Assembly (NCBI GenBank): GCA_002389385.1
Contig: DGOK01000087.1
Location: forward strand, 1 to 56,682
Origin: Rhodospirillaceae bacterium UBA4468
GTDB taxonomy: Bacteria; Pseudomonadota; Alphaproteobacteria; Rhodospirillales; Casp-alpha2
DNA length: 56,682 bases
Direction: 5' to 3'
A program made the position numbers and the translations under genes. The notes under the pieces are model-generated. The model was not told the DNA's origin. It did not search any database and worked only from the letters and a program-made list of their open reading frames with translations. Below, piece after piece: positions 26,926-35,157 of this stretch; positions within the stretch are counted from its first letter, which is position 1; the number at the start of each line of letters is the position of its first letter.

Positions 26926-27295
26926 AGGCATCTTAACAGTAGAACATCGTACCCGTCATGAGTTATAGCAAAAAGTGGTGTTTTGGAATCTGAATCAAGC
27001 GGCTACCAGATCGATCTCCGTCACCCCAGCGCCGTCTTTAAACTTTACCCCAGTTAGTACATTGGTCAAGCAGTCGAAGCCGCATAATCGTCTCCAGTTT
27101 TTTCCACACATTGCCCGAGCTTGAACATCATGTGCAGCATGCCGTCACGCGAACAATGGATAGTATTAGTTTGAACATCACCAGGATTCGCAAAATGGTT
27201 TCAGGGGAGTCCCTGGGGGATCGTCTGTTGGGATTGGTGCCTAAATCAGCTAATGTGCCCTGACGAGTCAATTTGGGGCTCTGAGGTCATATGTA
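26926..27295. repeat. Upstream region, repeat copy B
   Basis: Repeats the three blocks of copy A (25343-25508) in the same order. Between the first and second block it has about 200 extra bases, most of which are an IS256-type transposase remnant. Together with the fragment at 26855-26925 it marks an ancient tandem duplication of the cassette followed by a 2.4-kb deletion. Confidence 0.7.
26995..27175 (-). pseudogene. C-terminal remnant of an IS256-family transposase
   Basis: On the minus strand one frame reads HCSRDGMLHMMFKLGQCVEK. After a one-base shift the next reads WRRLCGFDCLTNVLTGVKFK, then DGAGVTEIDLVAA and a TGA at 26997-26995. The pattern FKL...WRRL.G...V..GVKF.DG is the C-terminus of IS256 transposases. 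The catalytic part is absent, so it is inert. Confidence 0.55.
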
Positions 27296-27641
27296 ACAAT
27301 TAACCGTCTATGGAACCATGCATGTCCAAGGGGATTGCTTTGAAAGGGTGCAAATAAAGGCATTGAAGCCCGGTTTAATCTCAAGTGACGTCCAGTCCCT
27401 GAGACACCGTAATATTAAGCATGCCCTATTCGGCGCCAAGGTCAGTGTATGGCGATGTTTTTATATGCCATCCAAGATGTGGGAGCTAATAACCCAGTTG
27501 AGGTAAGTCGGTGATAAGTATTGGTTTGCTTGGGGTTTTGGCATCTTAGAAGTGAGCGGTCTATTTTTTTATGGATATGCCGAACCGTATCGTACTCCAC
27601 CCCCTACGGGGGTGGGGGTTCGGTACCATTATTGAAGTGTA
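27296..27641. other. Non-coding stretch after the primase gene
   Basis: No convincing gene. The only structured part is the hairpin at 27580-27623. A frame at 27318-27506 has no ribosome site and looks accidental. Confidence 0.5.
27580..27623 (-). terminator. Strong hairpin downstream of the primase gene
   Basis: Outer arms CCGAACC (27580-27586) and GGTTCGG (27617-27623) enclose a perfect 8-bp inner stem, CCACCCCC (27597-27604) and GGGGGTGG (27608-27615), with a 3-base loop. It lies 19 bp past the primase stop. On the minus strand no T-run follows at once, although ATAAAAAAA-rich sequence lies near 27562-27570, so the terminator call is moderate. Confidence 0.45.
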
Positions 27642-29755
27642 TCAGTCATCCAATTCCTGATCTAAGGCTTCTTTCAATACCCCAAGTTCGATCAAGTCTG
27701 GGTCCATTACTCGGCAATGCCCATCAGTCTCTTCAATGATGCCATCCTTAATCAGCTTCATCTTAAAGCGATTCAGCTCACTCCGTTTTGAATCGTTGCT
27801 GGAGCAGGCACTGTTCTGGTAGGCAAATGCTCGCCAGTCCGCCAAAGTGATTTGGCTATAATCACCGGTACTACCCAATGCACCTTTCAAGCTTTGGTAG
27901 GCAGCACTGACTCCATTAGTAGGGTTAGACGATGATGTCTCTGGAATAAAATCACCCCACTCAACAACGGCTGCAGTAACAGGGTCACCATTATCTTGTT
28001 TGAGTCCTTCCAGTTCAATTGGCATTAGGCTGAATGACCGCTTTGGGTAGAGAGCACCTTCCCTATTTTTGGTTCCCTGAATTGTGCCGTTGACTTTCTT
28101 ATTTTTCAGCAGAAATTCAAAATCAAGCGCAGCATAAAAGGCGCTAGCTCCTCTTGCGCGATTCGAATTGTCTGTGCTGTGCCCGGCATGATGAACTATC
28201 AACACCGCACATCCATGCTCCTCACGGATTTTGTCCACTGCCGCCATAAAAGCACCCATGTCCCTGTTGCTATTTTCTTCACCCGTCATGTGTCTAGCGA
28301 GGGTATCGACGATAACCAGCTTGATGGATTGATCCATATCTTCTGTCGCCGCTAGCAATTTTGAAGCGCCATCAGCATCAAGGGTAATTGTCGTGTTGCT
28401 GATTTGAATATTACCCTTTGCGATATTGATACCGCTATGCTGCATCCAGCCAGCAAACCTTCTTAAAATGCCTTCCTGCCCCTCACCGGTCAGGTAAAGG
28501 ACGGCTCCCTGCTGAACCTCTCTGTCAAAGAACTTTGTGCCAGAGGCAACAGAACACGCCATGCAGACCGCCATAAAACTCTTCCCCACCGCTGATGCAC
28601 CTATTGCCGCTCCATCAGTGTCGTGTTCCACGATACCATCAATCAGAAAGTCTGGAGGCGTGATGTTTTTGGTTAACTCTGCTAGGTCAGTGAAGAGGCC
28701 GCGCCCACGTTTTGCCTTTTTAATTTTTGGCTTCAGAGCACTCTGAACAGCCTTCAAGCCATATAGCTGGTGGAAGTCGTTCCAGTCAGTGAGCTTTCCA
28801 TGTTTATCAATGTCAGGCTGCTTAAACCTTGGGTAGGCAACCAGACCTGAAACCAGTTGAGCCGCTTCTTTGGCATTGGTTAATCCCGGATTTCTGTTGG
28901 TCCATTTATCGTTATCGGCGCAAACAATGAAACTGACATCAGGGTGTTCTTTTTCAAGCTCCTGGACCACCTTAGGCAGATTGCCGGCATTAAAGGCAAC
29001 GACGGTGGGGAGATTTGTTGCTTCATGCAAGCTGGCACCGGTTGCATACCCTTCACAGACCAGTATCAAAGGACCAATTTCGCCAATGACATGACATCCC
29101 CCTGACACTTTGCCGCAAGGGTGAAAAACCTTGGATCCGTCAGGTTTTATGCCTTGCAGCGAAGAGATGTTACCGCCACGGCGCACCGTTACAACGAGTT
29201 TATTATCCTTCGGGTGCTGCTTAATCCCATAGGGCTTTACCCCCTTTTTCTTGAGGTAAGGGTGGTCATCAGGAGTATCTTAATCGCATTCCACAACTCC
29301 TTGCATTTTTTAGCGGCCTGGGCCTGCTCTAGTGCACGTGCTTCATTACGTATTTTCTGAGCTGCGGAACTTGCGGATTTTAGTTTCTGATTTTGTGCCG
29401 CTGTGATGACTGTATCTTCAAGTGAATGCCATCGGTAAGTTTCACCTTCACTCCAGTCTCCGTAGACAGTGTACGATATGTCTTCGGTAAAGTGATAGGC
29501 GTACCAGCCCTTCTGGTCACCAACTGCATTCACCTCAAATCTGTGGATGGTTCCATCCCCAATAAATTGGTCCGGGGATGATTGGATGTTTGCTTCCATG
29601 TCTAATAAGAGTGCTTCTGAATCAAGCTCTATTGAACCTTGGCTTGGCTGATTATCTACTTTCGTGGTGGCAGATTCATCGGTTTGTGCTATAGTCTCGT
29701 TGTCAATATCGGGAGCCTCAGCATTCACGTTTATTCGTGTGTTGGGGTTTTCCAT
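27642..29755 (-). pseudogene. Frameshifted Toprim primase / RepA-like AAA ATPase
   Basis: Reassembled, this encodes about 700 residues. The N-terminal region (from ATG 29755, MENPNTRINV) contains DGTIHRFEV, GWYAYH and YGDWSEGE and ends in an Ala-rich helix and CKELWNAIK. After loss of one base near 29280 the protein continues in another frame as DTPDDHPYLKKKGVKPYGI into a Toprim domain (LVCEGYATGASL, FIVCADND). A RepA/RecA-like ATPase domain follows (GASAVGKSFMA, LVIVDTLARHM, VLIVHHAGHS) and a C-terminal winged-helix-like part. Such proteins replicate plasmids, phages and islands. The ribosome site AAGG precedes the ATG, which lies 1 bp past the alpA stop. Without frame restoration the Toprim part starts only at GTG 29186. 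Confidence 0.85.
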
Positions 29756-29756
29756 T

Positions 29757-29960
29757 TCAAGCCTTCCCAATCCGCTGATCCAGCCAGAGATCCACCTCGG
29801 ACACTTGCCAAGCTCTAATGCCAGGGGACAGCATGTGCCCTTTAGGGAACATGCCTTCCGAGATCTTCTGATAAATGTGCGCCTTAGATAGGGCGAGGTA
29901 TTCGGTTAATTGCCGCATACGCATCATGCGGACATTGTTTGTATTGGTATTAGTCTTCAT
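29757..29960 (-). CDS. AlpA-family excisionase/transcriptional regulator
   Basis: A 67-residue winged-helix DNA-binding protein of the AlpA/MerR-like excisionase type. MRQLTEYLALSKAHIYQKI is the helix-turn-helix, followed by FPKGHMLSPGIRAWQVSEVDLWLDQRI. Proteins of this type control integrase and replication genes on islands and can act as excision factors. The ATG at 29960 is chosen because GAGGTAA lies 8-14 bp before it; a longer frame to 30008 lacks a ribosome site. It is coupled to the primase gene downstream. Confidence 0.88.
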   Translation of the reverse strand: MKTNTNTNNVRMMRMRQLTEYLALSKAHIYQKISEGMFPKGHMLSPGIRAWQVSEVDLWLDQRIGKA

Positions 29961-30107
29961 AGCATTTACCTCATTGGTGATGCTATGAACATGCTCGAGA
30001 GAACCCATCGAAATTAAATGGGGAAACAGATAAAAATTAATGGGTCAACCAATACCAAATCAAGATTTTGCTAGAATACAATTGGGTTAAAAAGGGTAAT
30101 CAATTCA

Positions 30108-30788
30108 TCAATTTTTTCGAGGTCTACCAGCTTCTTTTTTCCAATTAGCTACTGTGGCAACCCTCTCGTAAGTAGCGTCCCCCTGATTATCTTCAAAAAA
30201 CTCAGACGCTTTATGCTTAAGCCATTTCTTGATTGGTTGGTTATTGTCCATTTCCCCGGTCTCTGGATTGTAGGCTCTGATAGCTGAGCTGTAGACCTGT
30301 AGAGCAACATCAAGCTCCTTAGGGATTAGCTCGTCGTTAACATCATCAAACCCAGTCCATGTAGATATCTCGTTAAGCTGCTCTCTCAGGCTTTTAACAT
30401 CTATCTTTATGCTAGCCAGTTCGGATTGTAATTGTTCAATGAGCTCTTCTTGGTTTTGTACGGCGGTCTTATCAACAAACAACTTGCCATCTTTCTTTGC
30501 TTGAAAGCCAAACCTGTAAATATCGTGATGGTTCGGGTCACTGTAGTACTCTTCCGCAGCTTCCATTGGCGCACGTTCGTCGAAGATATCTGCATAGTTT
30601 CCAAGCGCAGATATGGCGGCAGCAATCATCTTCTCGGAACCGCTAGCATCTCTAGGGGCTGCTTCCTATTCATGCCAGCGGTTACGATAATAGACACCGT
30701 ATTGATCAATCATTCGCTTCACATCGCCAGTCTTTTTATTATCTTTCTCGACCAGCTCGCCAAGAGTTTTAATGTTTAGTTTTGTCAT
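30108..30788 (-). pseudogene. Island protein of unknown function, interrupted by TAG
   Basis: One frame runs from ATG 30788 (MTKLNIKTLGELVEKDNKKT... YYRNRWHE) to a TAG at 30668-30666. It continues in the same frame through EAAPRDASGSEKMIAAAISA to the end at 30108, 226 codons in all. If the TAG stops translation, the piece from ATG 30629 (173 residues) may still be made; GAGAAG precedes it. The central part (about residues 100-150: LIEQLQSELASIKIDVKSL) is a coiled coil and the C-terminus is basic (WKKEAGRPRKN). I do not recognise the family. Position between integrase and alpA suggests a replication or regulatory role. Confidence 0.6.
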
Positions 30789-30960
30789 GATGCTGTGACC
30801 TTGTGCAAAGCTATTACGTCCAATAATGCTGATGTGGAACAAGCAAAGTTGCTTCATGATTCCATAAGCGCCCTGCGCTTATCAAACAGATCCCCACGGT
30901 TATAAGCCGTGCATTGGCGTTCCTTTGCCTTAATGAGTGGCGGGTTCACGCGGACCTTCC

Positions 30961-32178
30961 TTAAACCATCACGACATTACTTACCTTATCTCCTTCGTCT
31001 AACTGGATGATAAGTCCTGCAAGCTTTTCAAGTGCTGCTCGTTGCTGCTTCATTGACCCACCGCGGTCATAAATAGCAGAAGACCCAGGGAGCTTATGCC
31101 CAAGTATCTTTTCGGCAACGTAGAAAGGAACGCTTAAATCTGCCATAAGACAGCGCGACGTACGTCGCAAATCATGTATGGTAAAGTGCTCAAGGTCATG
31201 ATTGAGTTTACGCAGGGCGTGCCACGTTGTATCGGGAGACACATGATTTCGCTTGCTCTTACGCCTAGCAGGGAAGACGTACTCGCTACCACATGCTCGG
31301 ACTTGTAATTCTTTGAGCCAGTCAATCACCACAGTTGGCAATGATAACTCTCGAGCCTCACCCGATTTTGTTTTACTTGCAGGTATTAGCCAGTTTTTGT
31401 TAATGGCCAGATCAAATTCGTCCCACTCTGCAGCAAACAACTCCATCTTTCTACAAGCCAGAACCAGAAGCAGCTTCACAGCGAGTTCATTATCACGGCC
31501 AAATCCCCGCCCCTCATCTCGAATAGCCTTAAATAACTTGGTGATCTCTGCTTCGGTTAGGGCATGGACACGAGCCTTCTCTTTTGCCCCCGCATGTTTG
31601 ATCTTGATACGGTCAGCAGGATTTCGATCAACTAACCCTAGGACTTCACCATAAGAAAACATCGCCTTGAGATAACGCAGAGCATTGTTAGAAACCGTTG
31701 GCCTGCCGCTAACGTTAATTTTAGCTAGTAGGTGAGTGACTTCACCAGTGGTAACTTTTGATGCGTCTTTTTTACCAAGAACGGGAAGTATGTCTCGCTC
31801 GAATATACGTTCGGTAACTTCGGGATATTTATGTTTGTACCTAATGGCATTATCTAGCCATAGCTCTGCCAATTAAGATACATTATTGACCTGTTTTGCT
31901 TCAGCTTTTTTTTGCTGTTTGACAGCAGCAACATCAACAAGTTGCTGAACTTCAACACGCTTGACGGCGGCAATCTCCCGCGTTTTAGATAACGTCATGT
32001 CTGGATAGCGCCCTAACGTCATCTCCCGTGCTTTACCTGCAAACCGGTAGCGCAATACCCAAGAAGCCGTACCATTGCTCGAAAGTGTAAAGGTAAGCCC
32101 CTGTCCATCACTCTTCCCTGGTATCGGCTCTCCCTTTTTTATCCAATCTTTAAGATGAAAGTCAGATAGCTCCCCCAT
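30961..32178 (-). pseudogene. Tyrosine integrase with Arm domain, interrupted by TAA
   Basis: The frame starts at ATG 32178 (GELSDFHLKDWIKKGEPIPG) with AGGTGG upstream and shows the DUF4102 Arm-DNA-binding domain (GLTFTLSSNG, YRFAGKAREMTLGRYPDMTL). A TAA at 31875-31873 then interrupts it, and the same frame continues AELWLDNAIRYKHKYPEVTE. The catalytic domain follows with all residues present: Arg in LACRKMELFAAEWDEF, His-x-x-Arg in IHDLRRTSRC, His in ILGHKLPGSS, and Tyr in AIYDRGG. The reconstructed length of about 405 residues is normal. A TTG at 31872 could start the catalytic half alone. The gene lies next to the yicC attachment site, as expected. Confidence 0.9.
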
Positions 32179-32225
32179 AAAGCCCACCTATGTAGCTGGA
32201 GTACAAAATCCAGCCAATTAAAATT

Positions 32226-32255
32226 TAGCTACAAAAAACAACATACCTAGCTACA
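32226..32255. repeat. Two TAGCTACA repeats, right island end
   Basis: TAGCTACA at 32226-32233 and 32248-32255, with an inverted partial copy (TGTAGCTGG) at 32191-32199. The same 8-mer is paired at the left end. They lie in the 200-bp gap between the integrase start and the attachment site; that gap holds no gene. Confidence 0.6.
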
Positions 32256-32376
32256 CACATTACAGCAGATGGCATTGGACAAATGCAAATAACATAAGAT
32301 GATAAATCATTGATTTAGCTTGATATAAATAGATGTGTAATTATAAATCTACTAGATTCTACAAGCCTTTAAAGCT

Positions 32377-33267
32377 TTATTCAATATTCTGGACCTGTTC
32401 GCGGAATTGTTCGATGGTTGCTTTCATATCAAGACCGATGCGTGTCAGTGCTGTTTCATGCGCCTTCGAGCAAATCGTGTTGGCTTCGCGATTAAGCTCC
32501 TGACACAAGAAATCAAGACGCCTGCCAACGGCACCGCCTGTCGACATCAACTCTCTGACAGAAATAATATGCGCCCGTAACCGATCAAGTTCTTCTCTGA
32601 TATCAGCCTTCGTCATCAGGATGGCAATTTCTTGCTCAAGCCGAACGGCATCGACTTGGGATGCGTCTTCTATGACTTGCTCGATCTGATCTTTAAGGCG
32701 TGCTCGAATTGTCGCCGGTTGCGACTCTGCAGAATCAGTGGCCTGACCTAAAAGATCGTCCAACTTATCTATAAACTCAGTGAGCACGACACTCAGTTGG
32801 GCACCTTCTTCTGCGCGATTAGCCACAAGTGCCTTTGCTGCAATGTCCAATGAATTAAGTAATTTCTTATCGAGATCAACGCGTGTTGCTTCATCCATGT
32901 CATCGTCATCTGCCTCGATAACACCCCGTAGTGCCATTATACCATCAATCGATAATGAGGCAGCATCAGGGGTTTCAGCCTGTATAGACTTTGCAACGTC
33001 GAGCATTGCCTTCAGATGACCTTCGTTGATTTTGTACCCTGCATCCGCACCAGAACGCTTGAGCGTCAGCCCAACGGTGATATTCCCACGGCTGAAAAGC
33101 TTAGACAGGCGGGCACGTCCCACGGGTTCAAGTGCATCGAAACCCGACGGCGCACGAAGCCGAATATCCAGCCCTTTGGCATTGACGCTTTTGAGTTCCC
33201 ACGACCATGTCCAGTCAGCGAAGTCAGCCGAGTCTCGTGCAAAACCGGTCATTGAATTAAGTGTCAA
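32377..33267 (-). CDS. yicC: YicC/YloC-family endoribonuclease
   Basis: A 296-residue cytoplasmic protein. It begins with the family hallmark LNSMTGFARDSADF and ELKSVNAKGLDIRLRAP. The C-terminal DUF1732 part reads RLDFLCQELNREANTICSKA and ends LDMKATIEQFREQVQNIE. YicC proteins cleave RNA and affect small-RNA stability. The last seven codons form the attachment repeat, and the TAA stop comes from island DNA. Without the island the frame would end in TGA, overlapping the gmk start. Confidence 0.95.
   Translation of the reverse strand: MTLNSMTGFARDSADFADWTWSWELKSVNAKGLDIRLRAPSGFDALEPVGRARLSKLFSRGNITVGLTLKRSGADAGYKINEGHLKAMLDVAKSIQAETPDAASLSIDGIMALRGVIEADDDDMDEATRVDLDKKLLNSLDIAAKALVANRAEEGAQLSVVLTEFIDKLDDLLGQATDSAESQPATIRARLKDQIEQVIEDASQVDAVRLEQEIAILMTKADIREELDRLRAHIISVRELMSTGGAVGRRLDFLCQELNREANTICSKAHETALTRIGLDMKATIEQFREQVQNIE
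32379..32400. repeat. Attachment site, yicC side
   Basis: ATTCAATATTC then TGGACCTGTTC, differing from 20424-20445 at two positions. It encodes the C-terminal residues EQVQNIE of YicC. Confidence 0.85.
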
Positions 33268-33386
33268 CGGATCCCTCCTAAATGAATTCCACGACTTTAC
33301 CCGCCCCCATGTTGAGCGACAAGAGAAACGCCCACAGATCGTCGCTATTGATCGCCTTCAGTGCGTACCTCCGCTATAACACTGTC

Positions 33387-34154
33387 ATGACCCAGCGTAC
33401 GTTCAAATCGATCCTTATCACAGGCGCCAGCAGTGGCATTGGCCATGCTGTTGCCCTGGAATTCGCAAAACAAGACGTGCATTTGACGATTACGGGGCGG
33501 CATACTGACCGTCTTCATGCGCTTGAAGCACAGCTTGTCGCGAAAGGCGCAAGTGTAACCGCACAGATTCTAGATGTGGTTGACCGATCGGCCATGACCG
33601 AAATGGCCCGTGATGCCGAGGCAAATAATCCATTCGACCTTGTGATTGCAAATGCCGGTATTGCCAGTAGCCCTAATGACGACACCCCTGCCGAAGAACT
33701 GATATGCGATATCTTTTCCATCAATCTGGCTGGCGTCCTCAATACTGTTCTACCAGCAGCGACATTGATGCGCGCCCGAGGTGCCGGTCACATTGCGATT
33801 GTAAGTTCTATTGCGGGCCTCAGGGGTTTACCCACAGCACCTGCTTATTCAGCAAGTAAGGTCGCCGTAAAAGCGTGGGGTGAGGCCATGAGACCACAAT
33901 TGGCGGCAGACGGCGTTGGCATGACGATCATCATTCCAGGTTTTGTTGAAAGCCGCATTACAGATGCCAACACGTTTCCCATGCCCTTCATCATGCCAGC
34001 AGAGAAAGCAGCCAAAATCATCGTGAGCGGGCTTCAACGTCGCAAGCGGACGATTGCCTTTCCCTGGCAAATGGTCTGGCTTATGCGGTGCCTGACATCC
34101 CTGCCCGGTCCAATCTTTGATGCTGTTTTAAGTCGTGGACCAAAGAAGGCTTAG
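33387..34154 (+). CDS. Short-chain dehydrogenase/reductase
   Basis: A 255-residue SDR enzyme. It has the NAD(P) motif TGASSGIGHAVA, a TGRHTDRL segment that suggests NADP use, NAG in VIANAGIASS, the catalytic serine in IVSSIAGLRG, and Tyr-x-x-x-Lys in YSASKVAVK. The C-terminal MVWLMRCLTSLPGPIFDAVL is hydrophobic and may touch the membrane. Start at 33387; a longer frame overlaps the yicC promoter region. It lies on the opposite strand between mltG and yicC, which are often adjacent. Substrate unknown. Confidence 0.87.
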   Translation: MTQRTFKSILITGASSGIGHAVALEFAKQDVHLTITGRHTDRLHALEAQLVAKGASVTAQILDVVDRSAMTEMARDAEANNPFDLVIANAGIASSPNDDTPAEELICDIFSINLAGVLNTVLPAATLMRARGAGHIAIVSSIAGLRGLPTAPAYSASKVAVKAWGEAMRPQLAADGVGMTIIIPGFVESRITDANTFPMPFIMPAEKAAKIIVSGLQRRKRTIAFPWQMVWLMRCLTSLPGPIFDAVLSRGPKKA

Positions 34155-34161
34155 GTAAGCG

Positions 34162-35142
34162 CTAATTCTTCTTGTTGAATTTACGCCATGCCCGGACGTT
34201 GCGGTTATGCTCTTTCAACGTCTTTGCGAATGCATGCCCTCCAGTCCCATCTGCGACAAAATATATCGCATCGGTTTGCTCTGGATTTAGAACGGATTCA
34301 ATCGCCTTTCGACCTGGATTCGCAATTGGCGTCGGTGGCAACCTATTGATTTCATAGGTATTATAAGCGGTGACACCATCCAAATCTTTACGGGTCAGGG
34401 CGCGACCAAGCGGTCCCGTACCATTCGTGATTCCGTAAACAACCGTTGGGTCAGACTGTAGCCGCATCTTTTTGTTCAAGCGGTTAATAAAGACACCAGC
34501 AACTTTCCCGCGTTCAGCCGCAACGCCCGTTTCTTTCTCGACAATCGACGCCAAGATCACAGCCTCATAAGGTGTCGCAAGCGGCAACGACGGCGCGCGA
34601 CTTACCCATAACTCATCGACGGTGCGTTGCATCGCATCAGACATCCTCTTGATGATCGACAGGCGCGTTTCACCACGGTGGAAATGGTAGGTTTCTGGCA
34701 AGAGCGACCCTTCAACAGGGATCGTCACAATATCGCCTTGCAGACCCGGTTGAGCGCGAAGGAAATCGACGATCTCAAGTGTTGTGAGGCCTTCTGCTAT
34801 CGTTGTCTTGTAGACAACTTGTTCAGCCGTTTTCAGAACTTCAGCAACACGTGCAGGATTGGCCTTAGATGGGATTCTATACTCGCCGGCACGGAGTGGC
34901 TGTTTCGTTCCAAAAAGCTGACCCCCAAATCGAAACACATTTGCGCTCTCAACAATGCCTTCTTGTTTGAGATGCTCGGCGATTGCGGCAACACCCATGC
35001 CCTTTTCAATCAGGACGATTGTGTCTTTGCTAGGACCAGAATCGGCATGATAGGCGTTCTTTAACCACAAGAATCCACTACCAATAGCCAACAGGCTAAT
35101 GACCATACCGATTGCAATGGATATGAAGAAAGCCCGGCGCAT
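34162..35142 (-). CDS. mltG: Endolytic peptidoglycan transglycosylase MltG
   Basis: A 326-residue YceG-family protein. It has an N-terminal membrane anchor (FFISIAIGMVISLLAIGSGF), a LysM-like region (IEKGMGVAAIAEHL), and the catalytic domain with ASIVEKETG (catalytic Glu), GVFINRL, LQSDPTVVYG, YNTYEINRLPPTPIANPG and YFVADGTGGHAFAKT. It cuts nascent glycan strands and sets their length. It follows fabF closely (15 bp), as in many proteobacteria. Confidence 0.95.
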   Translation of the reverse strand: MRRAFFISIAIGMVISLLAIGSGFLWLKNAYHADSGPSKDTIVLIEKGMGVAAIAEHLKQEGIVESANVFRFGGQLFGTKQPLRAGEYRIPSKANPARVAEVLKTAEQVVYKTTIAEGLTTLEIVDFLRAQPGLQGDIVTIPVEGSLLPETYHFHRGETRLSIIKRMSDAMQRTVDELWVSRAPSLPLATPYEAVILASIVEKETGVAAERGKVAGVFINRLNKKMRLQSDPTVVYGITNGTGPLGRALTRKDLDGVTAYNTYEINRLPPTPIANPGRKAIESVLNPEQTDAIYFVADGTGGHAFAKTLKEHNRNVRAWRKFNKKN

Positions 35143-35157
35143 TGCCCTGCTCGCTCT

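Larger units (their letters stand above)
20424..32400. mobile_element. Integrated genomic island in the 3' end of yicC
   Basis: The 12-kb segment lies between yicC and gmk, genes normally adjacent. It is bounded by a 22-bp direct repeat with two mismatches. Its right end carries a tyrosine integrase with an Arm-binding domain, next an unknown gene, an AlpA-type regulator and a Toprim/AAA primase. The left and middle parts carry two SGNH hydrolases, a carbamoyltransferase, a DUF5989 protein and an SxtJ-family protein. Integrase, primase and the unknown gene are each broken by a stop or frameshift, so it is probably no longer mobile. Islands that use the 3' end of yicC are known in Vibrio (MGIVflInd1 type), as I recall. 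Non-coding parts are visibly AT-rich compared with the flanks. Confidence 0.88.

Noticed and set aside
27318..27506. A 62-codon frame in the island gap
   Set aside because: No ribosome site and an unlikely composition; it reads like non-coding DNA.
4259..30668. Reassignment of TAA or TAG to an amino acid, to explain in-frame stops
   Set aside because: TAA, TAG and TGA all end clearly complete core genes here (for example TAG for the acyl-CoA dehydrogenase gene), and the stops occur only in damaged genes.
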